From Oscillospiraceae bacterium (GTDB lineage: Bacteria; Bacillota; Clostridia; Oscillospirales; Oscillospiraceae), in assembly GCA_020025655.1 (NCBI GenBank), contig JAHHRR010000029.1, forward strand, positions 1-21,338: a stretch of DNA of 21,338 bases, written 5' to 3'. The notes under the pieces were generated by a model, which had not been told where the DNA came from, searched no databases, and saw nothing but the letters and a program-made list of their open reading frames with translations. The position numbers and the translations under genes are program-made. Below are positions 20,886-21,338 of the stretch, piece by piece (positions within the stretch are counted from its first letter, which is position 1; each line of letters begins with the position of its first letter).

Positions 20886-21338
20886 ATGGATATTTTTGAT
20901 CTTATAGGCCCTATAATGGTAGGTCCTTCCAGTTCACATACCGCCGGTGCCGTACGCATAGGTCTTGCCGCCAGAAAACTTCTGGGTGAGAAGCCAGTTG
21001 AAGCCGCAATCTATCTGCATGGCTCCTTTGCCGCTACCGGACGTGGTCACGGCACTGACACAGCACTTATTGCAGGTCTGCTCGGAATGACGCCTGAGGA
21101 CGGCCGCATTCCCGACAGCTTTAAAATTGCAGAAGATTCCGGTCTTAAATTCTCTTTTGGAGAAAAGAATCTCAGAAACGCACACCCCAACAGCGCCATG
21201 ATTCAGCTTAAAGGCGCAAGCGGCAAAACCATTTCCGTGACTGCGGCCTCCATTGGCGGCGGTAGAATTCAGGTCAGAAATCTGGACGGAATGAACCTTT
21301 GTTTTTCTGCCGAACAGCCTACGCTGATAGTGCGAAAC
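20886..21338 (+). CDS. sdaAB: L-serine dehydratase, iron-sulfur-dependent, beta subunit (partial)
   Basis: 151 codons open to the right edge; the C-terminus lies outside the window. The two-subunit [4Fe-4S] enzyme turns L-serine into pyruvate and ammonia; the beta subunit carries an N-terminal substrate-recognition lobe and a C-terminal ACT-like domain. The visible part starts MDIFDLIGPIMVGPSSSHTA, whose GPSSSHTAG is the family hallmark. It continues LHGSFAATGRGHGTDTALIAG followed by LLGM, with NAHPNSAMIQL near 116-126 and SIGGGRIQV after that. ATG at 20886 with AGAGGA 5 bases upstream. It has its own promoter and is not evidently linked to sporulation. The alpha subunit (sdaAA) would be expected downstream. 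Confidence 0.93.
   Translation, partial: MDIFDLIGPIMVGPSSSHTAGAVRIGLAARKLLGEKPVEAAIYLHGSFAATGRGHGTDTALIAGLLGMTPEDGRIPDSFKIAEDSGLKFSFGEKNLRNAHPNSAMIQLKGASGKTISVTAASIGGGRIQVRNLDGMNLCFSAEQPTLIVRN

Overview
The window is a chromosomal segment of an endospore-forming low-to-moderate GC Firmicute. It is most like a gut Clostridia member of the Ruminococcaceae/Oscillospirales kind. This rests on a PolC-type DNA polymerase III, an adjacent spoIIGA-sigE sporulation pair, the pyrH-frr-uppS-rseP-ispG-polC housekeeping cluster, GGAGG-type ribosome binding sites, and the way several surface proteins are built. Species assignment is inference. No rRNA, tRNA, CRISPR array, insertion sequence or phage gene was seen.

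Layout. The left edge (1-101, minus) carries the first codons of a probable SAM-dependent rRNA methyltransferase with its own promoter. Next is a two-gene minus-strand unit (262-2385/2406): a membrane-anchored class A beta-lactamase-like protein, then a small amino-acid-type substrate-binding lipoprotein whose parts are in circularly permuted order. It ends in a strong terminator. Two peptidases follow, transcribed away from each other: an M18 aminopeptidase (minus) and an M3 oligoendopeptidase (plus). Their promoters appear to share one palindromic -35 hexamer. A convergent terminator separates them from a minus-strand gene for a single-pass membrane protein joining a catalytically dead kinase C-lobe inside the cell to a C-type lectin fold outside. 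Then come a beta-CASP metallo-beta-lactamase-fold RNA-processing-type hydrolase (minus) and a divergent YhcC-type radical SAM protein (plus).

The largest unit is the minus-strand operon at 19039 down to 10155: pyrH, frr, uppS, an AlkD-like DNA glycosylase, rseP, ispG, polC. Five of the six junctions from frr onward are overlaps or a short gap, so translation is probably coupled. It differs from the textbook Firmicute cluster: the place normally held by cdsA and dxr holds the alkD-like gene, and proS is absent between ispG and polC. The operon makes UMP kinase, ribosome recycling factor, two isoprenoid/cell-wall lipid enzymes, an intramembrane protease and the replicative polymerase.

Divergent from pyrH lies spoIIGA-sigE, encoding the pro-sigma-E processing protease and pro-sigma-E. 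The 208-base intergenic region holds Spo0A-box-like heptamers on top of overlapping -35 elements for both directions, so entry into sporulation could turn one transcript on and the growth operon down. The right edge (20886-21338) is the first part of sdaAB, the L-serine dehydratase beta subunit, with a clear promoter. No stretch above 300 bases lacks a gene.

The observations most worth following are the permuted binding protein, the pseudokinase-lectin receptor-like protein, the two divergent promoter pairs with shared or overlapping -35 elements, and the alkD insertion in the uppS-rseP interval.
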